64,000 bases of DNA from Proales similis. Lineage: Eukaryota; Rotifera; Eurotatoria; Ploima; Proalidae. Location of the stretch: the NCBI GenBank assembly GCA_019059635.1, contig JAGVRJ010000012.1, positions 310,001-374,000 on the forward strand. The letters are read 5' to 3'. This document shows, piece by piece, positions 18,634-28,221 of this stretch. A program made the position numbers and the translations under genes. Position 1 is the first letter of the stretch. The number at the start of each line of letters is the position of its first letter. The notes below the pieces were generated by a model that was given only the letters and a program-made list of their open reading frames with translations, was not told the origin of the DNA and did not search any database.

Positions 18634-21462
18634 ATGAAACACCAAAGCATAGAGCTGATGCCTTTTGGCCAAAAGTGCAGGCTGGCGATCGAAAGCGTTA
18701 AAGAGCCGGCTGATGTCGAGGCCGCTCTTCTTAAGAATTCGTTCATTCTATCGGCCAAAGTGAACGCCGACAACACGATGATTGAGGTCGAATTCGATCC
18801 GGCTGCCAACTGCTCTCGAGACAGAGTCAGGCAGCTAGTCGAGCAGCTGGACGTCCAAGTCAAGTCGAGCCTCTTTTCCGACGGCCAAGTCGAGCTGCAC
18901 ATTGAAGGCATGACCTGCGCCAGCTGCGTCTACAAACTCAGCCGAGAGACCAAGAAGCTGAAAGGCATGAAAGAGGTCAACATCTCGCTGCTGACCAACA
19001 AAGGCGTCTTCAAATTCGACCCAGAGTCGTCGCTGGGCGCGCGCGACATCATCAGCCGAGTGGAAGAGCTCGGCTTCAAGGCCTCGCTCACCAGCGGCGA
19101 GTCCAAGTCGGCCCTGTTGGCCAACAGCCATCGCAAAGCGATTCGAATGTGGCGCAATGCGTTCATTCTGTCGCTCATGTTCGGCTTGCCCTCCATGCTC
19201 GCCATGTTCGTGTTCATGTTCTTGATGCCAGCCATGGACGCCTCCTCGCACTCGAACAAGACCATGCATTCGATGCACACGCAGTTCATGATCATGCCTG
19301 GCCTGAATCTTGAGAACCTGCTCATGTTCCTGTTCTGCACGCCAGTTCAAATATTCGGCGGACGCCACTTTTACCGACAGGCTTACAAGGCGCTCAAGCA
19401 GCGCACCAGCAACATGGACGTGCTGATCGCATTGGCGTCCACCATCGCCTACGCTTACAGTCTGATCGTGCTCTTGATCGCCATCATCTCACGCTCGCCG
19501 TTCAGTCCGACCACATTTTTCGACACGCCGCCCATGCTGATGATATTCGTCTCGCTGGGCCGATGGCTCGAGCACGTGGCCAAAGGAAAGACCTCCGATG
19601 CCCTGTCGAAGCTTCTCTCCCTGCAGCCGATGGAAGGCTGCCTGGTCAGCCTCAACGAACAGGGCGGCGTGGCCAGCGAGCGTATGATCGATGCCAATCT
19701 CATAAAACGCGACGATCTCATCAAGGTACTGCCGGGCAACAAGATTCCCATCGACGGTGTTGTTTTCAAAGGCGATTCATTTGTGGACGAGTCGCTCATC
19801 ACCGGCGAGGCGATTCCGACTCTCAAAACAGTCGACAGCCGAGTAATCGGCGGCTCGATAAATCAGAACGGAGTTCTGTTCGTCAAGGCGCAGAACGTCG
19901 GCGCCAGCTCTACTTTAAACCAAATAATCAATTTGGTTGAAGAAGCTCAAATGTGCAAGCCGAGCATACAGCGCTACGCCGACTACGTCGCCTCCATATT
20001 CGTTCCTCTGGTATTGCTCACGTCAATGCTGACGTTCTGCTGCTGGTGCGCGCTGGGCATTTGGATTCCCGAGTTCGTTAGGAAACACGTCACAACACAG
20101 TCGGCCACTCCTGACCTCTTCAATAGGACCATAATCGAAACGGCGTTCAGATACGCCATATCCGTTTTGTGTGTGGCCTGTCCATGTGCACTGGGACTGG
20201 CCACTCCGACAGCAGTGATGGTCGGCACTGGCCTAGGCGCCAGTCGAGGCATCTTGATTAAAGGCGGCCAAGCATTGGAAAAGGCATGCCGAGTGAGAAC
20301 GGTCGTCTTTGACAAGACCGGCACGCTCACCCGGGGCGTGCCGTGCGTGGTCAGACTGGTCAAGTTGGTCGAGGAGAAGAGGCTGCCTCTGGCTCGACTC
20401 TTCCAGTTGGTCAGAAGCGTGGAGTCGAGCTCAGAGCATTCGCTGGCCAAGGCGATTGTTCACTTTTTGAGGACAAAGAGCGAGAAGACTCAGCTTGTCG
20501 AGTGCGATCAGTTCCATAGTCGCACCGGGCTCGGAGTGAGAGCGCAAGTCAAGTCAACTCAAACAGAATGCGAGCCGATCGACTCGAGCAATATCGACGA
20601 GTACGAAGAACGTCTCATAGACGCCCTGCAAGCGCTGCCCGAACAGGCAGCCGTTGAGCACGGACAACAGCAAGCATTCGTGGACGTGGTGATCGGCAAT
20701 AGAGACTGGATGCGTCTGAGTCAGATCGGTATGGACCAGCGAGTTGACTCGCTAGTGGCTCAGTACGAAAGCGCTGGTCTAACATGTGTGCTGGTCGCCA
20801 TCGACGCACAGCTGGTGGCCGTATTCGCAATCGCCGACATGCTCAAAGCAGAAGTAGAGCAGGTGATTGGCGAGCTGCGTAAGCGCAGAATAGATCTGGT
20901 TCTGCTCACCGGCGATGGACAGACTGCGGCCGAATACGTTGGCAAAAAGGTCGGAATAAGAAGAGTGCTTGGAGGAATGCTGCCGGACATGAAGGCCAGC
21001 TTCATTGCCAAGCTTCAGAGCGAAGGCCAGCTCGTCTGCATGGTCGGCGACGGCATAAACGACTCGCCCGCGCTGGCCAAAGCTGATCTGGGCGTGGCGA
21101 TCGGCAGCTGCACAGACTTAACGTTCAAGGCCGCCGACATGGTGCTGATCCGAAACAACCTGGCCGATCTGATCGAGGCCATCGAGCTGTCAAAGAGAAC
21201 AGTGCGCCGCATCAAAGTCAACTTTTTGTTCGCCACCTTCTACAACTTGATCGCCATTCCGCTGGCAGCCGGCCTCCTTCTCCCGTTCGGCATAGTGCTC
21301 AAGCCGTGGATGGCCTCTGCTGCGATGGCACTCAGCTCCATAAGTGTTGTTTGCTCGTCTCTAATGCTCAAGTACGATTCGAGCTCTCTTTTCGGCTGGA
21401 GAGCATGTCGCCGCCGCCAAGCATCTCGTTACGATCGCATCGACGACAACCAGACTTTTTAG
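18634..21462 (+). CDS. ATP7: Copper-transporting P-type ATPase (ATP7)
   Basis: An intronless frame of 942 residues. P1B ATPases of the ATP7 type pump Cu(I) into the trans-Golgi or out of the cell. An HMA-like fold at residues 10-80 has lost its CxxC (FGQKCRLAIESV). A canonical HMA domain follows with GMTCASC at about 92-98. Eight membrane helices are expected. Catalytic marks are complete: TGEAIP in the actuator, CPC at 516-518 for copper transport, DKTG with phospho-Asp560, SEHS with the nucleotide-binding His602, and GDGIND at 805-810. Vertebrate ATP7A/B carry six HMA domains and usually a C-terminal dileucine, which is absent here. The upstream TTG codons are not needed; ATG 18634 begins the conserved part. 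The lack of introns contrasts with the neighbours. Confidence 0.95.
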   Translation: MKHQSIELMPFGQKCRLAIESVKEPADVEAALLKNSFILSAKVNADNTMIEVEFDPAANCSRDRVRQLVEQLDVQVKSSLFSDGQVELHIEGMTCASCVYKLSRETKKLKGMKEVNISLLTNKGVFKFDPESSLGARDIISRVEELGFKASLTSGESKSALLANSHRKAIRMWRNAFILSLMFGLPSMLAMFVFMFLMPAMDASSHSNKTMHSMHTQFMIMPGLNLENLLMFLFCTPVQIFGGRHFYRQAYKALKQRTSNMDVLIALASTIAYAYSLIVLLIAIISRSPFSPTTFFDTPPMLMIFVSLGRWLEHVAKGKTSDALSKLLSLQPMEGCLVSLNEQGGVASERMIDANLIKRDDLIKVLPGNKIPIDGVVFKGDSFVDESLITGEAIPTLKTVDSRVIGGSINQNGVLFVKAQNVGASSTLNQIINLVEEAQMCKPSIQRYADYVASIFVPLVLLTSMLTFCCWCALGIWIPEFVRKHVTTQSATPDLFNRTIIETAFRYAISVLCVACPCALGLATPTAVMVGTGLGASRGILIKGGQALEKACRVRTVVFDKTGTLTRGVPCVVRLVKLVEEKRLPLARLFQLVRSVESSSEHSLAKAIVHFLRTKSEKTQLVECDQFHSRTGLGVRAQVKSTQTECEPIDSSNIDEYEERLIDALQALPEQAAVEHGQQQAFVDVVIGNRDWMRLSQIGMDQRVDSLVAQYESAGLTCVLVAIDAQLVAVFAIADMLKAEVEQVIGELRKRRIDLVLLTGDGQTAAEYVGKKVGIRRVLGGMLPDMKASFIAKLQSEGQLVCMVGDGINDSPALAKADLGVAIGSCTDLTFKAADMVLIRNNLADLIEAIELSKRTVRRIKVNFLFATFYNLIAIPLAAGLLLPFGIVLKPWMASAAMALSSISVVCSSLMLKYDSSSLFGWRACRRRQASRYDRIDDNQTF

Positions 21463-22095
21463 CTGAAAAAAAAAATGTTTTTCTATCAAGCCCGAGAGCC
21501 GAGTAAATTTTTAGAGGCCAATAATTTAAAGCGAAAAAGTTGCTTTTGCGTTTATTTACGCAGGGGTACTTGTCTGTGGGTGTTGAAATGAGACTCTTGA
21601 GCCGAACCGATGAGGGAGCGATGGAAAGAGGCACGTGCTAGATGATACTGCCAATAGCTCAGGCGAGAAAGTGCCGCTCACCTGTCAAGTAGCGCTGTTC
21701 TCGGCTAATGACGTTCAAGAGGTGCTCTCTCTCTCTCTCTCATTGTTTGCGTTTTAATCCGGTTTGTTTGTGCACCGAGGCTTCGTTTTATTATATTTGG
21801 CACTCCACGCCTGCTTGACTCTGCCTGTTCGTTTGGCTCGATGCGCGTTCTTATTCAGCGAAAAATCTCGGTGTCAGTGTCGAGCTCAGTTTCATGACAA
21901 CCAGCCAGTTGAGCAACGAGCTGCGAACCCATCCATAGCCGTTCTCTCGTTCATTTCAATTGAGCGAATTGCATAAGCGAAAACTGTGAAAATTAGTCGA
22001 GTGAAAGTTTATATTTATTTTTTTTGTTTCTGTTTTTGTTTTGCGTTCAAGCAGATTTCAGGCTAAAACGGCCCTGAAGGGCAAATAACAAGCAA
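21463..22095. other. Intergenic spacer
   Basis: It holds the ATP7 3' UTR, a TC microsatellite at about 21726-21742, and T-rich DNA just before the next gene. No coding signal was found. Confidence 0.4.
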
Positions 22096-23911
22096 ATGAG
22101 CGTTGCGGAGCCGCCAAGAACGGTTCGATTTTATAAAATCGGCGGCTATGTGGGCAATGAGCCGAAGAAAGAGGAAAGTGTTGAGGAGAAGAGAAAGACG
22201 CCGGTGCGTTTAGAAGAGCCAGGCGAACGACTGGGCACGAGCCGCGAGACTGTGGAGACTTATGAACGGCCGCCGGGCAGCAAGCACTCGGTCACTCCGC
22301 GGACCAGAGACGGCAAGCCGTTTGCGATCAGAGGCACGACAAAGACTGTGATCAAAGTGACGACCAAGGAGACGGTCGAGGAGAATGCGTTCAAAGTGCT
22401 TCCTCCGAATGATCTGCTCAAACAGCGTCGCAGTATCAGTCAAGACCCGAGGGACCTCAAAGAGGAGAAGCCGCCGTCCACGGCAGACAGAGACGCTCTC
22501 CAGCACGAGAAGCCAGCCACCAGAGCGGAAAGCCGAAAAGAGAACAAAGCAACTCAGTTCGACCAGGACTTTGAAAACGATAACGACCGGCTCAAAGATG
22601 AGAGAAAAGCGACTTATGTGGACAAGGACGTTCAGTATGATGATCAGGATCCTCTTCTGCTCGAATCGAAGCCGAAGAAATTGAAAAAAAAGAAAAAGAA
22701 GAAAGAGCCGGTCGATCAGACCGAGCCAGGCGACGATCCCACACTGAAAGAACAAAATGACAAACACAACGATCGAGAAGACGGAAGACGAGAGACAGAG
22801 GACGAAGCAAATCGAAAACTTAACGGACAGCTCAGAGATCCCAACTCTGAGCAGGACGATGGCCAAAGAGCAGTAAAAACTAAAAAAAAGAAAATAAAAA
22901 AGAAATCGCCGGACGAGCAGAACGTCGACCCTGCCCTTGACGAGGTTTAGCTCAATTTCTTCCCATTCGAGTTGAATCAAGTTTTAATGAACCGACGAGC
23001 AGGACCCGAAATCGAAGCGAAAGAGCGGCATCGGTGCCGGCGGTGGGGCCAGTGGAGATGAGGCCAGGTCGCTCGATCTAAGAGATCAAATCCTGCCCCA
23101 AATCGACCTCCACCACAGAGACAAGACCGATGTGACGATCAACCGTGGCTCTAATCAACGAGACCAAGATCTCAAACTGCCCTCGTTAGTTGTAAGTTTT
23201 TTCTCTCCGCATAACCGCAATCCGATGGTTCTACTTGTCTAGACGGAGAAAGAGAGGCCGCACAAGCATCGGCTTATTCTACAAGAAAACCGGCACCTGA
23301 ATGGCCATCACGAGCACGCTAGCCACCGATTTCACATGTACGACCCGGGCTACAAGCGCTGTCCCTGCCTCATGCACAACAGATTGTATTATCAGCAGTA
23401 CCTGTCTCCGCCGGGCGTCGAGGTAAATATCTCACTGTGCGATATCCGCGTGAAACAAGTGAATTCTCGTTTGCCCGCTGTTTGTCCGCCTGTTTCAGCC
23501 GTTTCACACAAGGCCGGCTAATGTCAAGGTTTGTTGTCATTTCATTGGCTGCTTCGCTCAGTTTAAGAGAAAATTGTCGACTCATTCGCGAACGGCATGG
23601 AATTTTCTCTTTAACTTTACAGTCCTCTTTGAGTGTGTGTTGTCTGCTCGTTTTGATTGTTGCTCGATGAACAAATGAACAGTTCTTGTCCTCAACAGGA
23701 GGACGAAGAGGACGAGGAGAGGATCCACGACTATTGGAATGACGCCCACGACTACCGGGTTGTGTTCGGCGAGCGCTACTTGGGCTACGTGCCCAACAGC
23801 TTGAAAGAGATCGACGAGAGTCAGCTTCGTCGCCGGACAAATGTCGGCAACCGCAATCGCGCAACGAGCTACATTGACAGGCCGCCATGGAATCCCTATT
23901 TCAACTCTTGA
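22096..23911 (+). CDS. Lysine-rich, largely disordered protein of unknown function
   Basis: Four exons, 22096-22944, 23003-23191, 23243-23422 and 23699-23911, all in phase 0, encode 476 residues. The first 340 residues are highly charged and probably disordered. They contain two poly-lysine blocks (KKLKKKKKKK; KTKKKKIKKK) like nuclear or nucleolar localisation signals, and acidic spacers. The last 130 residues look ordered and conserved: HRFHMYDPGYKRCPCL, HNRLYYQQYLSPPGVE, DYRVVFGERYLGYVPN and a final RPPWNPYFNS. I do not recognise the family. The aromatic, basic C-terminal module could bind nucleic acid or microtubules, but this is a guess. AATAAA lies at 23972. Confidence 0.7.
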
Positions 23912-24143
23912 TCTTTTTCTTCTCTCATCTGCGTTTGCTTTCTAATCAACAAACAAAACATGAACAAAATGAATAAACACGTTTTGAAGAAAAGTGAGTC
24001 CAAGACTGAGAGGCGCATGCGCGCTGCAGAGAGTGGCTGCGCTTGCCAACAAAAATGCTAATTATGGGGGCCCTCTCGATTGAAATATTTCTCGATTATG
24101 CTGAGCGGCAGTCTAATAGCGCGAACGAAACACTCGTCTCTGG

Positions 24144-24503
24144 ATGGGCAGAAAGGCCAAAAGAAAAGAGCCAGACGGCGAGCGACCAGATCGGCTGCTG
24201 CGCTCCGATTCAAATCAGCTGAAAGCAGAGAGAAAGCGCGACTCGCACTTGAACATTCTTCGTCAATTCGACCTCGACCACAATTTCGGCCCTTGCTATG
24301 GCGTAAAGCGGCTGGACCGATGGCTGTGGGCAGAGAGACATGGCCTCCGGCCTCCCGAGCACGTACGCCAGCTTATTGTGGCCAACACCAACGACCGCTC
24401 CTACACAGAAAGGTATGTTGGACGTTTAAAATGAGACTCGATTTGATAGATGCAGCTAACCGCAAGCTCAAGTGTCTGGTATCAATACAGGAACATAATT
24501 TGA
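24144..24503 (+). CDS. POLD4: DNA polymerase delta subunit 4 (p12)
   Basis: Two exons, 24144-24412 and 24473-24503, give about 99 residues; human p12 has 107. The protein stabilises DNA polymerase delta and links it to PCNA. It begins MGRKAKRK, as p12 proteins begin MGRKR. The conserved core NILRQFDLDHNFGPCYG, the helix RLDRWLWAERHGLRPPE and the closing VWYQY (compare human LWHLY) are present. Two acceptors six bases apart (after 24466 or 24472) keep the same frame and would change the protein by two residues. A canonical N-terminal PIP box is not obvious. The 3' end faces RAD21. Confidence 0.88.
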
Positions 24504-24742
24504 TCGGAAAGCTCGAGCTCTGTTCTCTTTTTGATTCGCATTTGTCTCGAAAGGTTTGCAAATAAACGACTTGATCGCTTGAAATTGATTTGTTTATTGA
24601 GAAGAGGAAAAGAATTTTGCTTTGTTTGTGTTGGGTGTCTGCCCAATGAATAATACTCGAAAAGAAATTAAAGTGCAAAAGGAGCAGTCCAGAGGCCTAA
24701 AAAGGCCAAGAAAATTGATGCGACTGCGTTTGATTGGGCCGG

Positions 24743-26554
24743 CTACAGTTGAGAGAGCGACAACTCGTATCTGCTGCCCTGGCTGATGACAATCTCGGCG
24801 TAGGTTCGTTCTTGGCTCACTTCGATCATTTCGTATTTGGTGAGCACCAGCAGCGAGTAGAACTTTTGAACGACATTTTTGCGCGAGTTGCGCTTGACAA
24901 ACTCAGAAAAGACAACGTTGGGCTGACGAGCGAGCGACTTGCTCAGCATGCCCATCATGGCCTTGGCTCGTTTGGTAAGCGTCTTGCCCGGGTCGCTTAT
25001 GCTCGTCTCGTTGAGAGTGGTCTGCTCGTCCTGAATCTCCTCCAGCACCCGACTGGTGGACTTGCGGGCCGCGCGTTGCTTGGCCTTGCTGCTCGGAGAG
25101 ATGCTCTTCTTTTTGGCGCCCGGCTCTCCGCTCTCTTCGTCCTCGTCGCTGCTCTCGTCGTTCATGCCCTTGACCGGCGTGTTCTCGTCGTACTCTTCCA
25201 TTTGAAGATCGAGGCCGGCCGCTCCGCCCGACACGTTGTTCGCAAAGCTCTCGGTCAACGGCGCCACTTCGCTCGTTGCCACATCGTCCCAAGTTGCGTT
25301 CGCTGCGTCAATGTAGCTGTCCGCCAGTGGAAGGGTTCCGTTGAGACGGGCGCTGTTGCTTATGTCCACCAGACTTCGAGTCTGCATGTTTTTCGAGTAG
25401 AATCTGGCCAGCGCCTTGCTCTGCAGAGGCCGCGAGGTCATTGAGAAGAGCTTGTCCACTCCGCCGAGCTCTTTCAGCTGCATGAGATCGCGAGTCGGCG
25501 GCGCCAGCTCCAGAGTGCCCACAATCGAGCTTGTGTCGTTCATTTGCGACTTCATCGAGACCGAGTCAATCTCCTTTACTTCGTCGATGATCAGCTTTCG
25601 ATGTTTGGCTCGTTTGGGCTTGGCGGCTGACTGGCCGACTGCGCCGCGTCGATCTACGACACTGGCAACCTCGTCGGCTTGCTCGTCGCGCGCGTTCGTT
25701 GCGTCCTGCACGGTGATCTGCTCTTCGAAAAGGCCAGGCACTTCGACGTTGGGCGCCAGGCTGATGCCCTCCTCGTTCATCATGGTCATGTCGGGCAAGT
25801 TCTGCGGCTCGGTCAGCTTGTTCAGGCTGATTTCGTCCACTCTATTGGACACGTCTACGTCGGTGTCCATTTGGCCAAGCGGCTGAGCGCCCACCAAACT
25901 GAGCTCTTTGTCGATCACCGACATGTTGGTGGTGGTGTGGCGATCGTCAAAGAAGCCGAGCTCCTCGTCCATGCCTGGCTGAGCGCTCTCGTTCGCGCGA
26001 CGTCCTCTTTCAAGGTCGCTCATCATCAGCGAGTCGACCATGTCCATGCCGAACGAGGCCATGTCGCCAAAGCCAAAGTCGTCCTGCATTGTGGCGAACG
26101 AGCCCAGATCGTCCTTCAGCGTGATGTCCTCCACTCTCGCCTGCTGGGTGATCTGCTTGCTCAGGTCGATCTCGCTCATGTCCATGTCCATGAAATTCAT
26201 TGAAAAGTCGGGCAGTTTTTCGGGCAGCGTCACTGCCTCCACACTTGCCATCTGCTTCTCCTTGGGCAAGTCAATCAGCCCGGGCCGAAAGGCGAGCTTG
26301 ATTTTCACAAACGCTTCATTGCAGTCGGCGAGCAGATATTTGACCTTGCGCGAGTAGATGCGACACACGCCGAGCAGGAGGTGGCCCGAGGTGCGCAGCG
26401 CCAGCTTCATCTGAGGCTCGAGGATGGTCTCGATCGTCGACTCGATGTTGGTCTCGTAGATTTGCGCTTTTGTCAACTTCTTGTCCCAGTGGGCCGCCAG
26501 CCAGATCTTGGCCAACGGTCCCTTTTTGTTCAGTATGAACTGTGCGTAGTACAT
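24743..26554 (-). CDS. RAD21: Cohesin kleisin subunit RAD21 (SCC1)
   Basis: An intronless frame of 603 residues. RAD21 closes the cohesin ring by binding SMC3 through its N-terminus and SMC1 through its C-terminus. Residues 1-100 are the Rad21/Rec8 N domain (MYYAQFILNKKGPLAKIWLA; LALRTSGHLLLGVCRIYSRK). The middle is acidic and methionine-rich. The C-terminal winged helix is clear (SEFVKRNSRKNVVQKFYSLL). SDLERGRR at 179-186 fits the ExGR/R separase sites of fungal Scc1, with cleavage predicted after R185. DE-rich and basic blocks near 470-500 precede the C domain. The mitotic form is favoured over REC8 by the N domain. PDS5, a cohesin regulator, lies 12 kb away. Confidence 0.95.
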   Translation of the reverse strand: MYYAQFILNKKGPLAKIWLAAHWDKKLTKAQIYETNIESTIETILEPQMKLALRTSGHLLLGVCRIYSRKVKYLLADCNEAFVKIKLAFRPGLIDLPKEKQMASVEAVTLPEKLPDFSMNFMDMDMSEIDLSKQITQQARVEDITLKDDLGSFATMQDDFGFGDMASFGMDMVDSLMMSDLERGRRANESAQPGMDEELGFFDDRHTTTNMSVIDKELSLVGAQPLGQMDTDVDVSNRVDEISLNKLTEPQNLPDMTMMNEEGISLAPNVEVPGLFEEQITVQDATNARDEQADEVASVVDRRGAVGQSAAKPKRAKHRKLIIDEVKEIDSVSMKSQMNDTSSIVGTLELAPPTRDLMQLKELGGVDKLFSMTSRPLQSKALARFYSKNMQTRSLVDISNSARLNGTLPLADSYIDAANATWDDVATSEVAPLTESFANNVSGGAAGLDLQMEEYDENTPVKGMNDESSDEDEESGEPGAKKKSISPSSKAKQRAARKSTSRVLEEIQDEQTTLNETSISDPGKTLTKRAKAMMGMLSKSLARQPNVVFSEFVKRNSRKNVVQKFYSLLVLTKYEMIEVSQERTYAEIVISQGSRYELSLSQL

Positions 26555-26844
26555 TACAGAGCTGCTCTAGAATCGCACTGGCCACATAGAGCCGATCGAT
26601 TACCGCTCGTTAATGCTCCAACCGACACACACACTAATTATGCACGTCGGCTGCCATGCGCCGATCGCCGTCGAATTGTCTGCGTCCGCTCTTGCCCTCG
26701 TCGCTCGCCGGGACCTAATGCCAGATCGAGTTCAAAATTTTATTCATTTCAAAAGACAACAGACAGCACGAGTCATTTTTCACTCCGAACTAATTCAACG
26801 AGGACATTCAAAATGGCGATCAAAATGGAAAAGCCGCGCTCTCC

Positions 26845-27516
26845 TTATGCGACGTCGAGCTCTATTTGCACACAGCCCACATGGCCGATCGAAGGGCTGT
26901 TGAAATTGGCCCAGACCAAATAGCCGCCCGGAGGGATCTTGTCCGGCAGAAGAATCTCCATTTGTGCGTTGCTGACCGAGTAGGAGCCGGCCGGGAAGGG
27001 ACAAGTGCAAGGAATGTGGTGGTCGATGAAATAGGTCGGACAGCCTTCGGGCGTGAGCATTGTGCACACGTCCTTGTATGTGCAGCTGCCGAATCCGTCA
27101 ATGCACGGTATCTCGATTTTCATCGGTCCGATGATTTTTATCAGTTTCAGCGTCATCTAGGAGCGAGCTGATCAGTACTGTCGTTCGGCAGGCGAGCATC
27201 GACTCTTTACCTGAATTGGGCCGGTGAGATTTTTGGAGAAGGATGCCGAGCCGCTGACCGCTATGTTGCCGGGCAATTTCACCGGATTGGGGCTAATTTG
27301 CAAACTGTTTACCTTGAACGTGTCTGTCGACGGGCCGCAGTTTTCGTAGCTGAACTTGACCAGCTTGGACTCTTGGATGGCCGGCTTTTCAGCAACGACC
27401 ACGCGTTCAACTGTTATCCAGTAGTTGGCAACCGGCGCGCCGAACTGACAGTGCATCGCCATCAGCGTGAGAAAAAGTGCGGCGCTCAAAGCACCGATCG
27501 CAGCCACTCTTGTCAT
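26845..27516 (-). CDS. GM2 activator-like ML-domain lipid-binding protein
   Basis: Two exons, 27211-27516 and 26845-27156 (minus), encode 205 residues. GM2A-type proteins are lysosomal or secreted beta-cup proteins that lift glycolipids for hydrolysis. A signal peptide (AAIGALSAALFLTLMAM) is followed by the ML fold. FSYENCGPSTD opens it, then SPNPVKLPGNI, KIEIPCIDGFGSCTY, PEGCPTYFIDHHIPCTCPF and a final GHVGCVQIEL. The eight mature cysteines match the GM2A pattern, including the CTCPF pair. An upstream in-frame ATG at 27576 would add 20 basic residues before the signal peptide, so I prefer 27516. These proteins are expanded in mites and ticks and include allergens, so true orthology to human GM2A is not implied. 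Confidence 0.88.
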
Positions 27517-28221
27517 CGATCGCTTGTTTCTGCTTCGCTTCGTGAAATTTCTACTTTGACAAGCTGCTGAGAGCATACACGCGTGCGCAAGTGTGCGTGC
27601 CCTGCTCTACATGTCAAATCAAACCAATCGATTGAAGCGCAGGCTAGCGGAAGTGAGCAAAGAGCAAATTTGAAAATTTCTGTCTTTTTTTTTATTCCTT
27701 TTTTTGGCTTTAAAATCAAATGGTTCATTTGCGGCGTATTTAATAGAATATGAATACGATAATCATGATCAAACTGGTATAGACAAGTGTGTTTCTCTCT
27801 TTTTGTCGTAAGTACGAATCGGCCAAGAGCATAAAGAACGAGAAGAGAAGCAGAACAAGGAGACAATATTGAAAACAGATTTACATTTACAAACATTCAA
27901 ACAAGAAGTGTAGAACAATGACGTGTTCAGAATACGAATGAATAACAAATGAACGAGAAAAGGTAGCCGCAAGTGATCACATTCCGGCCGGCCAACTGAA
28001 GGCGCGCTACCGTGTGTCAATTTGCTTGTGGACTCTATTGTGCCTGTTAGAAAACAAAAAGTTCAAATTGGTAGAATCAATGCTCAGGCCAGTATGAACA
28101 TCAATTTTTGCCATGTGAATTTGCAAAGCAGAGAAATTTGATGAAATCGATCGAAAGAATTAGAAAAGAAAACGAAGCGGCCAGTGAGCGGCGACAAGCC
28201 AAGCAGCCAGAGTGGCGACTC
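27517..28221. other. Intergenic / CLOCK 3' UTR
   Basis: An AT-rich stretch with a minus-strand polyadenylation-like TTTATT near 27690 and TTATTT-type motifs. It probably holds the promoter of the GM2A-like gene and the 3' UTR of the CLOCK gene. No coding structure was found. Confidence 0.4.

Noticed and set aside
18835-19368. Antisense open frame inside ATP7
   Set aside because: His/Glu-rich pattern is the mirror of the codon bias in ATP7.
24080-24565. Overlapping 161-codon frame at POLD4
   Set aside because: It is a shifted frame over POLD4 exon 1 and its intron; the POLD4 frame explains the conservation.
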